From an uncultured Lachnospiraceae bacterium (GTDB taxonomy: Bacteria > Bacillota > Clostridia > Lachnospirales > Lachnospiraceae): a stretch of 48,356 nucleotides of DNA. Below, in pieces: positions 36,412 to 44,858 of this stretch (the first letter of the stretch is position 1; each line of letters opens with the position of its first letter). Below the pieces are notes generated by a model that saw only the letters and a list, made by a program, of their open reading frames with translations, was not told where the DNA came from and searched no databases. Location of the stretch: positions 1 through 48,356 of the forward strand of contig CANRGO010000006.1 in the NCBI GenBank assembly GCA_947630125.1, read 5' to 3'. The translations under genes were made by a program, and so were the position numbers.

Positions 36412-36560
36412 ATTATATTAGGAAACTTTCGAGCTACATGGATAGTAAGCCTATAAATGCGTATCCGTGTATTCTCATGAGTGGAACCAGAAACAAGCAT
36501 TGATTCGATGAGTCCAAACAGGCACGATGAGATGTACCATGAATGAGGCGTCAGCCTTAA

Positions 36561-36579
36561 GAAAGAGTATCCCTCTTTC
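36561..36579 (+). other. Intercistronic hairpin before rplQ
   Basis: GAAAGAG and CTCTTTC form a perfect 7-bp stem immediately before the AAAGGAAA ribosome site. It lies at the end of a 184-base gap between rpoA and rplQ that has no gene. Confidence 0.5.
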
Positions 36580-36595
36580 GAGAAAGGAAATAGAA

Positions 36596-37132
36596 ATGGC
36601 AAAGTACAGAAAATTAGGTAGAACAAGCGATCAGAGAAAAGCATTACTTAGAAGTCAGGTAACAGCACTTTTATATCATGGAAAAATCGTTACAACTGAA
36701 GCAAAAGCAAAAGAAGTTCAGAAAATCGTTGAAGGCATCATTGCTTTAGCAGTAAAAGAAAAAGACAATTTTGAAATGGTTAAAGTTTCCGCTAAAGTTC
36801 CTGTAAAAGGAAAAGATGGAAAAAGAGTAAAAGAAGTTGTTGATGGCAAGAAAGTAACAAAGTTCGAAACCGTTGAAAAAGAAATTAAAAAAGATCTTCC
36901 TTCAAGATTACATGCAAGAAGACAAATGCTGAAAGTGTTATATCCAGTAGTGGAAGTTCCTACCGCAATCGCTGGTAAGAAAAAGAACACCAAAGAAGTT
37001 GACTTAGTAGCTCAAATCTTTGATGAAGTAGCACCTAAATACATCAGCCGTAATGGTGGATACACACGTATCATCAAAATCGGACTTCGTAAAGGTGATG
37101 CTGCTATGGAAGTAGTTCTTGAACTTGTTTAA
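36596..37132 (+). CDS. rplQ: Ribosomal protein L17 with internal insertion
   Basis: 178 residues, against about 120-127 in most bacteria. The N-terminal (MAKYRKLGRTSDQRKALLRS) and C-terminal (GGYTRIIKIGLRKGDAAMEV) parts are standard. A lysine-rich stretch at about residues 59-104, and a few residues near 120-132, are added between the conserved halves. ATG at 36596 gives the canonical N-terminus; an in-frame upstream extension is not needed. Last gene of the alpha operon. Confidence 0.95.
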   Translation: MAKYRKLGRTSDQRKALLRSQVTALLYHGKIVTTEAKAKEVQKIVEGIIALAVKEKDNFEMVKVSAKVPVKGKDGKRVKEVVDGKKVTKFETVEKEIKKDLPSRLHARRQMLKVLYPVVEVPTAIAGKKKNTKEVDLVAQIFDEVAPKYISRNGGYTRIIKIGLRKGDAAMEVVLELV

Positions 37133-37170
37133 GAATTGATTCTAAGATAAACTTAAGATACTAAATAAAA

Positions 37171-37201
37171 AGTGTTGCACATAATGTGCAGCACTTTTTT
37201 T
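37171..37201 (+). terminator. Terminator of the ribosomal cluster
   Basis: AGTGTTGCACA (37171-37181) pairs with TGTGCAGCACT (37185-37195, one G-U), with A4 in front and T7 after. It can also serve the convergent peptidase gene. Confidence 0.92.
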
Positions 37202-37208
37202 GTTTGAT

Positions 37209-38120
37209 TTATTCTATTTCTTTTTGGAAATGCTGGTAATCCTGATAGGATTTCCAATGACCTCCCCAAATAAATCCGTGTTCTATAAAAAGTTGATAAC
37301 ATAAATCTTGTTCGTCTATTTTATGATCAAAAGTAATAGTTCGATCTGTGTAAATTTCACTTCCGGCTGGTGAAGAGTAAAGACTGCCATCCTCATTGAT
37401 ATCAACAAATGGATTCTGCATGGGGTTAATATCGATGGCAAGTCCGTAAGCGTGTTTAGAAAGTCTTGAGGTTCCTGATACCACACGGTAATTAAAAGCA
37501 GAAGTGTTATTGTCTTCCATAGAAAGATTATCATCGGCACCATAAGCGTCAATCAGGACCATTTTGGCTATTTGATAGTTAGCAAGGTATAGTTCATAGA
37601 ATATTTCCACCATATCCTGAGCAATTGCCTGGTTACAGATTAATTCACCTTCCTGAAGGATGCCATCAAAATTATAATGCAATATTTTTACACAACGAAG
37701 GTCTTCATAAGGAACAAGACTATCCGTTGGATATGAAATTCCAGTTATGCGTGTTTTTACTTCTTCGCTTAAAGGTTCGTAATAAAAGCCTTCTTGATAA
37801 GTGGTGCGTGAAGATTCCATGGATTCGGCTTCTAATTCTACAGGATCAGGCTCTATTTTTTCAGGAATTACCTGCATTGCAAGGTAGGAAGTAATAGCCT
37901 CGGCGGCTGTTCTCTGAGCGTTATAAACCCTTTCTAAGGTTGTTGTATAATCAACAATCGTTTCTTCAATGATGGTTTCTTTTATTGTCTCAACTGTCGC
38001 CTTTGGAGTTTTCTTTTCTAAATCGGCTAACGTCTCACCCCCAGATAAGGTTCGAATTATAATGGCCATCATAATAATAAATACCAGTAATAAAAGTCCA
38101 TTTTTTACTTCTTTTTTCAT
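37209..38120 (-). CDS. M15-family peptidoglycan peptidase (VanY-like), membrane anchored
   Basis: A 303-residue protein with an N-terminal uncleaved membrane anchor (about residues 8-25), a Glu/Thr-rich linker, and a C-terminal zinc peptidase domain: SKHAYGLAIDIN (zinc His and Asp) and WGGHWKSYQDYQHF (catalytic acid and second zinc His). Such enzymes are D-Ala-D-Ala carboxypeptidases or L-Ala-D-Glu endopeptidases acting outside the membrane on cell wall peptides. No vancomycin cluster is nearby, so it probably trims peptidoglycan. GGGAGG precedes the ATG. Confidence 0.87.
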   Translation of the reverse strand: MKKEVKNGLLLLVFIIMMAIIIRTLSGGETLADLEKKTPKATVETIKETIIEETIVDYTTTLERVYNAQRTAAEAITSYLAMQVIPEKIEPDPVELEAESMESSRTTYQEGFYYEPLSEEVKTRITGISYPTDSLVPYEDLRCVKILHYNFDGILQEGELICNQAIAQDMVEIFYELYLANYQIAKMVLIDAYGADDNLSMEDNNTSAFNYRVVSGTSRLSKHAYGLAIDINPMQNPFVDINEDGSLYSSPAGSEIYTDRTITFDHKIDEQDLCYQLFIEHGFIWGGHWKSYQDYQHFQKEIE

Positions 38121-38155
38121 AAGGACCTCCCTTGTTTTCTTCTAGAACTTTTTCT

Positions 38156-38164
38156 ATTATATCA
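38156..38164 (-). promoter_or_regulatory. Extended -10 promoter of the M15 peptidase
   Basis: On the minus strand TGA-TATAAT (TATAAT at 38161-38156) carries the TGn extension; the -35 region is poor. It is about 36 bases before the start codon. Confidence 0.5.
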
Positions 38165-38202
38165 TAGGCTACCTGATTAGAAAAACAGTGTTTATACCTG
38201 TC

Positions 38203-38231
38203 TTGTATTTCTTTTCAGAATCTAGTACAAT
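38203..38231 (+). promoter_or_regulatory. Promoter of ecfA1-ecfA2-ecfT-truA
   Basis: TTGTAT (38203-38208) and TACAAT (38226-38231) are exactly 17 bp apart, 46 bases before ecfA1. Confidence 0.65.
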
Positions 38232-38276
38232 AGATGACGTGACACATGTAAATCCAAACAGATTTGGAGTAATCAG

Positions 38277-39128
38277 ATGGGAATTGTAAAAACTAAAGAC
38301 TTAGTGTTTGAATATATAAGAAGAGATGAAGAAGGAAACGTAGAGGGAATTACCAGAGCGATTGATCAGGTTAATCTGGATGTAAAACCAGGAGAATTTA
38401 TAGCCATATTAGGTCATAACGGTTCCGGTAAGTCTACTCTTGCAAAACATATGAATGCGATTTTAACACCCACAGAAGGACATGTATTTGTTGATGGGAA
38501 AGATACCCTGGATGAAGAAAATGTTTGGGATATCAGGCAGAAAGCTGGTATGGTTTTTCAAAATCCTGACAATCAGATTATTGGACAGGTAGTGGAAGAG
38601 GATGTAGGATTTGGTCCTGAAAATATGGGAATTCCTACAGCACAAATTTGGGAACGTGTGAAAGAAAGTCTGGTTGCAGTGGGGATGTACGAATATCGTA
38701 AATTTTCACCCAATAAGTTATCCGGTGGTCAGAAGCAAAGAGTTTCCATAGCTGGTGTGATTGCCATGCATCCAAAATGTATTATATTAGATGAACCAAC
38801 AGCGATGCTTGATCCAGAAGGCAGAAAAGAAGTTATTCGAGCAGCCAGAGCACTGAATCAAGTGGAGGGAGTAACGGTTATCTTAATTACCCACTATATG
38901 GAGGAAGTTATTTATGCCGATCGTGTATTTGTTATGGAGGATGGGCATGTGGAACTTCAGGGAACACCAAAGGAAGTATTTTCTCAGGTTGAAAAGCTAA
39001 AAAGCTTACGCCTTGATGTCCCTCAGGTAACTTTGCTTGCTCACGAATTACAAAAAGAAGGTTTAGCCCTTCCGGATGGGATTTTAACCATCTCTGAATT
39101 TGTATCAGAAATGAAGAAGCTTGGATAA
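38277..39128 (+). CDS. ecfA1: ECF transporter ATPase EcfA1
   Basis: 283 residues: Walker A GHNGSGKST, Q-loop FQNPDNQ, signature LSGGQKQR, Walker B CIILDEPTAMLDP. One of two ATPases of the general energising module that serves many vitamin S components. The position after rplQ is conserved in Firmicutes. GGAG eight bases upstream. Confidence 0.96.
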   Translation: MGIVKTKDLVFEYIRRDEEGNVEGITRAIDQVNLDVKPGEFIAILGHNGSGKSTLAKHMNAILTPTEGHVFVDGKDTLDEENVWDIRQKAGMVFQNPDNQIIGQVVEEDVGFGPENMGIPTAQIWERVKESLVAVGMYEYRKFSPNKLSGGQKQRVSIAGVIAMHPKCIILDEPTAMLDPEGRKEVIRAARALNQVEGVTVILITHYMEEVIYADRVFVMEDGHVELQGTPKEVFSQVEKLKSLRLDVPQVTLLAHELQKEGLALPDGILTISEFVSEMKKLG

Positions 39129-39146
39129 AAATAGAACGGAGACAGT

Positions 39147-39995
39147 ATGTCAATTATAGTAGATCACGTAAATTATATATATGGTGCTGACACTGCTCTA
39201 AAGGTAGAAGCACTGAAAGATATTAATCTGAATATTCCAGATGGACAGTTTATTGGTCTGATCGGCCATACCGGATCAGGAAAATCGACTCTTGTGCAAC
39301 ATTTAAATGGACTATTAAAACCTACTTCTGGAGCCATATATTTTAATGGACAGGATATTGGGGATAAAGATTACAATTTAAAAACATTGCGTAGTAAGGT
39401 AGGTCTGGTATTTCAATATCCAGAGCATCAGTTGTTTGAAATCGATGTTTTTTCAGATGTTTGTTTTGGGCCTAAGAACTTAGGACTGGATAAAAAAGAA
39501 GTTGAAATCAGAGCCTATACAGCCTTAAAACAGGTGGGACTGGAGGATGAATACTTTTATCAGTCTCCCTTTGAATTATCAGGTGGTCAGAAGCGTCGTG
39601 TGGCTATCGCAGGTGTGTTGGCTATGAATCCAGATATTTTAATACTGGATGAACCAACTGCAGGATTGGATCCCAAAGGTCGGGATGATATTTTGGACCA
39701 GATTGCAAGACTTCGTCAGGAGACAGGGAAAACCATTGTTTTGGTTTCTCACAGTATGGAAGATGTGGCAAAATATGTGGATAGATTGATTGTTATGAAT
39801 AAAGGGAAAGTCATCTATGATGATGTGCCTAGAGAAGTATTTCGTCATTTCAAAGAATTAGAAGAGATGGGGCTTGCTGCTCCACAGGTCACCTATATTA
39901 TGAATGAATTAAAAAGCCAGGGACTTCAAGTTGACACCATGGCAACAACCATAGAGGAAGCTAAAAAAAGTATCCTTGCAATGTTTCAGAAATAA
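39147..39995 (+). CDS. ecfA2: ECF transporter ATPase EcfA2
   Basis: 282 residues: Walker A GHTGSGKST, FQYPEHQ, signature LSGGQKRR, Walker B ILILDEPTAGLDP. Pairs with EcfA1. Eighteen bases after ecfA1. Confidence 0.96.
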   Translation: MSIIVDHVNYIYGADTALKVEALKDINLNIPDGQFIGLIGHTGSGKSTLVQHLNGLLKPTSGAIYFNGQDIGDKDYNLKTLRSKVGLVFQYPEHQLFEIDVFSDVCFGPKNLGLDKKEVEIRAYTALKQVGLEDEYFYQSPFELSGGQKRRVAIAGVLAMNPDILILDEPTAGLDPKGRDDILDQIARLRQETGKTIVLVSHSMEDVAKYVDRLIVMNKGKVIYDDVPREVFRHFKELEEMGLAAPQVTYIMNELKSQGLQVDTMATTIEEAKKSILAMFQK

Positions 39996-40033
39996 AGAAA
40001 TGCAGTTATTATCACTCTGCAGGAAGGTTACTC

Positions 40034-40840
40034 ATGTTAAGAGACATTACACTTGGACAGTATTATCAAACTGAATCTGTCATTCACCGTATGGACCCAA
40101 GAGTAAAACTTGTAGGCACCATAGGTTTTATTATTTCGCTTTTTTTAATCAAAAATTATATAGGCTATGTGGTTCCAGTGGCTTTTTTGGCACTGGTAAT
40201 TAAGACATCAAACGTTCCCTTTAAATTTATGGTTAAGGGAATGAAAGCTATCGTTTTTTTACTTTTGATTACCATGACCTTTAACTTGTTTTTAACACAA
40301 GGAGACCCCCTTGTTACATTCTGGAAACTGACCATTACCAAAGAAGGTTTTGAACTTGCTACATTTATGGCGCTTCGTTTGATCTTTTTAATCATAGGAT
40401 CGTCTATCATGACTTTAACAACCACGCCAAACAATCTAACAGATGGTATGGAAAGTCTGATGAAACCTTTGAAGGTTATTAAGGTGCCTGTTCATGAAGT
40501 TTCCATGATGATGTCCATAGCCCTTCGTTTTATTCCTATTTTATTAGAAGAAACAGATAAAATTATGAAGGCTCAGATTGCCAGAGGCGCGGATTTTGAG
40601 AGCGGAAACCTGATTAAAAAGGCAAAGAGTCTGATTCCACTTTTGGTACCTCTTTTTATCTCCGCATTTCGAAGAGCCAATGACCTGGCTATGGCTATGG
40701 AGGCCAGATGTTATCGTGGTGGTGAAGGCCGAACAAAAATGAAGCCTCTTATTTATAAAAAAAGAGACTTTATGGGTTATCTGGTATTTTTTCTATATCT
40801 TGTTGTAACAATTATGGTGGGCATTGTAATTAAATTCTAA
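40034..40840 (+). CDS. ecfT: ECF transporter transmembrane subunit EcfT
   Basis: 268 residues, five or six membrane segments, N-terminal RMDPRVKL and two coupling motifs, QIARGADFE and MEARCYRGG (both close to the A-R-G/C pattern). Completes the general module that partners S components encoded elsewhere. Confidence 0.95.
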   Translation: MLRDITLGQYYQTESVIHRMDPRVKLVGTIGFIISLFLIKNYIGYVVPVAFLALVIKTSNVPFKFMVKGMKAIVFLLLITMTFNLFLTQGDPLVTFWKLTITKEGFELATFMALRLIFLIIGSSIMTLTTTPNNLTDGMESLMKPLKVIKVPVHEVSMMMSIALRFIPILLEETDKIMKAQIARGADFESGNLIKKAKSLIPLLVPLFISAFRRANDLAMAMEARCYRGGEGRTKMKPLIYKKRDFMGYLVFFLYLVVTIMVGIVIKF

Positions 40841-40874
40841 ACATGCCAATTAAAAAGGAATGAACGGAAGTTTG

Positions 40875-41642
40875 ATGAAACGAGTAAAATTAAAAGTTGC
40901 CTATGAAGGCACCCAGTATCATGGATGGCAGCTTCAAAAAAATGGAGAGACCATAGAAAGTCAGTTAAATCTCCATCTGAGTGCTTTATTAAAGGAAGAT
41001 ATTCAGGTAATTGGAGCAAGCAGAACAGATGCAGGTGTACATGCACTGTCAAATATTGCCATATTTGATACCAGTCATCGTATGCCAGCGGAGAAAATAT
41101 CCTATGCATTGAATCAACGTTTGCCAGAGGATATTCGTATCATGGAGTCCGTACAGGTTGCTTCTGATTTCCATCCAAGAAAATGTGCCAGTAAGAAAAC
41201 CTATGAATATCATATCTATCATGCACCTTTTCCTAATCCACTAATCAGAAACACATCGTTTTTTACCTATGTGGATTTAAATCTATCAAAAATGAAACGG
41301 GCTCTGCCTTATTTTATTGGAACCCATGATTTCAAAAGTTTTGCAAGCATTCATAGTTCAGCAGAAACAACCATTCGTACCATCTATGAACTTTGTATTG
41401 ACGAAGATGGACCTCTTATAAAGATACGAATAACTGGAAATGGATTTTTATATAACATGGTGCGCATTATTGCAGGAACCTTGTTAGAGATTGGACAGGG
41501 ACGGATGAAACCTGAAGATATTCCAGAAATTATAGCCGCCTGTGATCGAAGCAAAGCCGGACCCACGGCCCCTGCCAAGGGTTTAACCCTGTATTCCTAT
41601 GAGTTTGTGGATGGAGAAGATAAACCTCTTCATTTATTGTAG
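40875..41642 (+). CDS. truA: tRNA pseudouridine(38-40) synthase TruA
   Basis: 255 residues. Catalytic Asp52 in GASRTDAGVHA, and the family motifs YEYHIYHAP, DFKSF and RITGNGFLYNMVRI. It modifies U38-U40 in the anticodon arm of several tRNAs. ATG 40875 gives the canonical KRVKLKVAYEGT start; ATG 40860 is one base from its only ribosome site. Confidence 0.96.
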   Translation: MKRVKLKVAYEGTQYHGWQLQKNGETIESQLNLHLSALLKEDIQVIGASRTDAGVHALSNIAIFDTSHRMPAEKISYALNQRLPEDIRIMESVQVASDFHPRKCASKKTYEYHIYHAPFPNPLIRNTSFFTYVDLNLSKMKRALPYFIGTHDFKSFASIHSSAETTIRTIYELCIDEDGPLIKIRITGNGFLYNMVRIIAGTLLEIGQGRMKPEDIPEIIAACDRSKAGPTAPAKGLTLYSYEFVDGEDKPLHLL

Positions 41643-41670
41643 ATATTTGATAAATAATTGCAGAAATATG

Positions 41671-41699
41671 TTGACAGTCCATGGAAGCTATACTATAAT
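41671..41699 (+). promoter_or_regulatory. Consensus promoter of rplM-rpsI
   Basis: A perfect TTGACA (41671-41676) and a perfect TATAAT (41694-41699) are 17 bp apart, the strongest promoter in the window. Confidence 0.95.
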
Positions 41700-41705
41700 A
41701 TTTCA

Positions 41706-41812
41706 ATGTGGCAACGTTTGAATATGTCTAAACCAAAGCCCCGGTAAGGACATTTTAAAATATGCAATGAAAATAATAATGAGTGATATTTGATTTTTTA
41801 CGGAGGTAAAAT
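41706..41812 (+). promoter_or_regulatory. L13-type leader RNA before rplM
   Basis: The transcript leader has AATATGTC...GGACATTTT pairing around a loop containing GCCCCGGTAAGG. This resembles the L13 leader known upstream of rplM in low-GC Gram-positive bacteria, which likely binds L13. I recognise it by position and short motifs only; a covariance model search would settle it. Confidence 0.55.
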
Positions 41813-42241
41813 ATGAAAACTTTTATGGCTAGTCCAGCTACAATCGAAAGAAAATGGTATGTAGTAGACGCTACAGATATGACATTAGGACGCTTAGCAT
41901 CTGAAATTGCTAAAGTGTTAAGAGGTAAAAATAAAGCAATCTTTACTCCTCACATTGATACAGGTGATTTTGTAATTGTTGTGAATGCAGCTAAGATTAA
42001 AGTAACCGGTAAGAAATTAGATCAAAAAATTTACTACCATCATTCAGACTATGTAGGTGGTATGAAAGAAGCTACTTTAAGAGAAAAATTAGATAGAAAA
42101 CCTGAACAGGTTATTGAACTTGCTGTAAAAGGCATGCTTCCAAAAGGACCTTTAGGAAGACAAATGTTTACGAAACTTCATGTATACGCAGGACCTGAGC
42201 ATGAACAAGCAGCTCAGAAACCAGAAGTATTAACATTTTAA
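41813..42241 (+). CDS. rplM: Ribosomal protein L13
   Basis: 142 residues, usual length; [26 protein letters not shown] is split as [19 protein letters not shown] and [10 protein letters not shown]. It is an early 50S assembly protein. GGAGG with good spacing. Confidence 0.98.
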   Translation: MKTFMASPATIERKWYVVDATDMTLGRLASEIAKVLRGKNKAIFTPHIDTGDFVIVVNAAKIKVTGKKLDQKIYYHHSDYVGGMKEATLREKLDRKPEQVIELAVKGMLPKGPLGRQMFTKLHVYAGPEHEQAAQKPEVLTF

Positions 42242-42268
42242 TCGAAGGGTTTGAAAGGAGAATAAATC

Positions 42269-42667
42269 ATGGCTAAATCAACAGCTAAATTCTACGGAAC
42301 AGGTAGAAGAAAATCATCAGTTGCAAGAGTATACTTAGTACCTGGAAAAGGTAATATTACAATTAATAAAAGAAATATTGATGAATATTTCGGATTAGAA
42401 ACATTGAAAGTTATCGTTCGTCAGCCATTAACAGCTACTGAAACCGTTGATAAATTCGACGTATTAGTAACCGTTCGCGGTGGTGGAACTACTGGACAGG
42501 CTGGAGCAATCAGACACGGTATTTCAAGAGCATTACTTCAAGCAGACTTGGATTACAGACCAGTTCTTAAAAAAGCAGGTTTCTTAACTAGAGATCCTCG
42601 TATGAAAGAAAGAAAGAAATACGGTCTCAAAGCTGCACGTCGTGCACCACAGTTTTCAAAGAGATAA
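42269..42667 (+). CDS. rpsI: Ribosomal protein S9
   Basis: 132 residues; [14 protein letters not shown] and the C-terminal RAPQFSKR tail that reaches the P-site tRNA. Follows rplM by 27 bases, with AAAGGAG upstream. The stop codon merges with the first arm of the repeat module that follows. Confidence 0.98.
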   Translation: MAKSTAKFYGTGRRKSSVARVYLVPGKGNITINKRNIDEYFGLETLKVIVRQPLTATETVDKFDVLVTVRGGGTTGQAGAIRHGISRALLQADLDYRPVLKKAGFLTRDPRMKERKKYGLKAARRAPQFSKR

Positions 42668-42813
42668 TATTATCTGCGAAGGCAGACATACAAAACAGCC
42701 CTGGAAAGTTTACTTTCCAAGGGCTGTTTTTATTTCTGTCTTCATTGGAAGATTGAGATGACCGACATGGAGTGAAACGGAATGGAGGTTGACTCAATCT
42801 GAGCAGATAATAT
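42667..42813 (+). repeat. Structured repeat module 1 (terminator plus second stem)
   Basis: An 11-bp perfect outer pair (42667-42677 with 42803-42813) encloses two stems. The first is a long hairpin: GAAGGCAGA with TCTGTCTTC outside, and ACAGCCCTGGAAAGT with ACTTTCCAAGGGCTGT inside, ending in TTTTTAT; it must act as the rpsI terminator. The second is closed by GATTGAG (42751-42757) and CTCAATC (42793-42799) and carries ATGACCGA and a purine-rich GGAGTGAAACGGAATGGAGG. Confidence 0.75.
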
Positions 42814-42821
42814 GGAAGCAA

Positions 42822-42969
42822 GTCATTGCGAATCAAAGCATATACAATGGCCCTGGAAAGTTTACTTTCCAAGGGCCATTTTTATATGTTTTGATTCATT
42901 AGAATGCAAGACATGACCGAGGAAATCCGAAGGATTTTCGAAGGTTCATGACTGCATTCGCAAGTAATG
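42822..42969 (+). repeat. Structured repeat module 2
   Basis: It has the same order as module 1: a hairpin with the identical core CCCTGGAAAGTTTACTTTCC, but with a different outer stem that still pairs (GAATCAAAGCATATA with TATATGTTTTGATTC, one G-U), then a second stem closed by GAATGCA (42902-42908) and TGCATTC (42953-42959), again containing ATGACCGA. An outer CATTGC...GC-AAGTAATG pairing is weaker than in module 1. TTTTTAT follows the first hairpin, so it is a second terminator. Confidence 0.7.
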
Positions 42970-42996
42970 TAAGAAATCAGCACAAATTGCTGATAA

Positions 42997-43188
42997 TACG
43001 TTAGCACTTATAAGCAATGTTTATGGACAAATATCGACAAACTTGAAGGAATGAAGCTTGCACCAAATTTTAAGGAGTATTTGCCAATTTTCCTTAAAGA
43101 TACTTATACGGAAGCTTATTGTTCTTGGAACGAGAATATGAAACCCGATATTTCAAAAGAAAATCCATGGGGCATTGTTTATAGATAA
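42997..43188 (+). pseudogene. Gene remnant after the repeat modules, family unknown
   Basis: A frame open for 63 codons but without a proper start reads like the C-terminal end of a protein (LWTNIDKLEGMKLAPNFKEY, then KENPWGIVYR at the end). The nearest ATG (about 43051) has AAGG close before it but would give only about 45 residues. I do not recognise the family. The upstream part is probably lost. The following 286 bases (43189-43474) hold no gene that I can support. Confidence 0.4.
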
Positions 43189-43474
43189 ATTGATAATAGT
43201 ATATGTAAAACTACTTTGAAATCCAATGTTGAATTTAGAATTTCTTTATGATAAATTTGGCAGTTTTGTCAAGAGAGGTAATCCTTGAGACTTATGGATT
43301 TATTAGTTGAACTAAACATATTTTTTTTATGCAAAGAATGGACTTGTAATTAAATATACTTTATTCCATATCGAAAACATCAAATGCTGTTAAAAATAAT
43401 TAATAGCATTTGAAATTTGCAAGTATCTATGTTAAAGTCAGATTAGTGAGAAATGATATGAGAGGAGTTAATTC

Positions 43475-44680
43475 ATGGTAAAAAGAGAAATGTATTTGGA
43501 ACGCATACGACCATTTTACGATTTGGAAATGGTAAAAGTGATTAGTGGTATTAGGCGTTGTGGTAAGTCAACTATTATGAGACAAATGATTCAAGAGTTA
43601 AAAGATAGAAATATATCTGACAAAAAGATAATATACATCAATTTTGAAGATTATAAATATCGAGAGATATGCTATGCTGATTCACTATATAATTATGTTG
43701 AAAAAATAATAATTGAAGAGGGAAAATATTATCTGTTTTTTGATGAAATTCAAAATGTCAGTGAATTTGAACTGGTTATTAATTCCTTTCGATCAACACA
43801 TGATGTGAGCATTTTTATTACCGGATCAAATTCAATGCTTCTGTCTGGAGAACTGGCAACGCATTTAAGTGGTAGAACTATCTCATTTCGGATTATGCCA
43901 TTTAATTTTAGGGAGTATTGTGAGTGTCAGTCTGAAATGCAGAGGAACAAAACTAAGGAAGAACTGTTAGATGAATATATGAAGTGGGGAGGATTCCCAT
44001 TGGTATGTAAGGAAACTGACGAAACTAGCAAAGAGGTTATTCTGTCAAATATTTATGATTCTGTTGTCTTAAAGGATATTGTAATGAGGAATAAAGTGGC
44101 ATCACCAGTGGCATTAGAAAAAGTGTTAGATTATGTCGTAGCGAATTCCTCAACAACTATTTCAGGGAATGCTATAGCATCATCACTTAGTAACGAAAAT
44201 CAAGCTGTTTCAGCACCAACAGTGTATGATTATTTAAAGTACATTGTAGATGCGTGTATATGTGATAAAGTTTCGAGATATGATATTCGTGGAAAAAAGA
44301 TATTGGCGTATGAAGAAAAAACTTATGTATGTGATTTGGGATTCTTTTCTATAAAAAAGAATAGGGTTAAAGATGAGTATAATTATATTGTGGAAACATT
44401 ATGCTATAATGAACTAATTGCTAGAGGATACAAGGTTTATATTGGAAAGACATATAAGGGAGAAGTGGATTTTATTGCACAAAAAGGAGAGGAGAAATTT
44501 TATATTCAGGCAGCATATCTGTTAAGCGATGAACACGTAATCGAACGTGAATTTGGTGCATATGAGAATATAAATGATAATTATCCCAAATATCTGATTA
44601 CATTAGATAGAGTGACTTTAACGCGAGATGGAATTATTCATAAGAATCTTATTGACTTTTTGCTGGGACACAATATCTGA
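43475..44680 (+). CDS. AAA ATPase with DUF4143 domain
   Basis: A 401-residue protein: an N-terminal AAA_14 ATPase (Walker A SGIRRCGKST, Walker B YLFFDEIQNV, sensor FITGSNS) and a C-terminal DUF4143 domain with a nuclease-like fold (GEVDFIAQKGEEKFYIQAAY). The usual basic residue at the end of the (D/E)xK motif is not seen; Gln-Ala stand in its place. These proteins are widespread, multi-copy in anaerobes, and of uncertain role. AGAGGAG precedes the ATG. Single-gene transcript. Confidence 0.9.
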   Translation: MVKREMYLERIRPFYDLEMVKVISGIRRCGKSTIMRQMIQELKDRNISDKKIIYINFEDYKYREICYADSLYNYVEKIIIEEGKYYLFFDEIQNVSEFELVINSFRSTHDVSIFITGSNSMLLSGELATHLSGRTISFRIMPFNFREYCECQSEMQRNKTKEELLDEYMKWGGFPLVCKETDETSKEVILSNIYDSVVLKDIVMRNKVASPVALEKVLDYVVANSSTTISGNAIASSLSNENQAVSAPTVYDYLKYIVDACICDKVSRYDIRGKKILAYEEKTYVCDLGFFSIKKNRVKDEYNYIVETLCYNELIARGYKVYIGKTYKGEVDFIAQKGEEKFYIQAAYLLSDEHVIEREFGAYENINDNYPKYLITLDRVTLTRDGIIHKNLIDFLLGHNI

Positions 44681-44782
44681 AATAACTAAGTCAAATGTTT
44701 TTGTATTGTAGTGCAATAATTTCTGATTTCATTTAATTTACTACCATAATCAACGGGACAAATACTGTCTCATTTCGAAAAT

Positions 44783-44813
44783 AGGACTTTGCTCGTTTTA
44801 AGTCCTGTTTTTT
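44783..44813 (+). terminator. Terminator after the DUF4143 ATPase
   Basis: AGGACTT (44783-44789) pairs with AAGTCCT (44800-44806), followed by G and T6. Confidence 0.75.
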
Positions 44814-44858
44814 CTAGTCATTTTTCGCTAATCTTGATTTGCAAGGAGGTCATATATT

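Noticed and set aside
37209-38120. The M15 peptidase as part of a vancomycin-resistance locus
   Set aside because: No van ligase, dehydrogenase or two-component genes are nearby.
42667-42969. Reading the two modules as an insertion sequence or CRISPR
   Set aside because: No transposase is encoded, no target duplication is visible, and there are only two imperfect units without spacer-repeat regularity.
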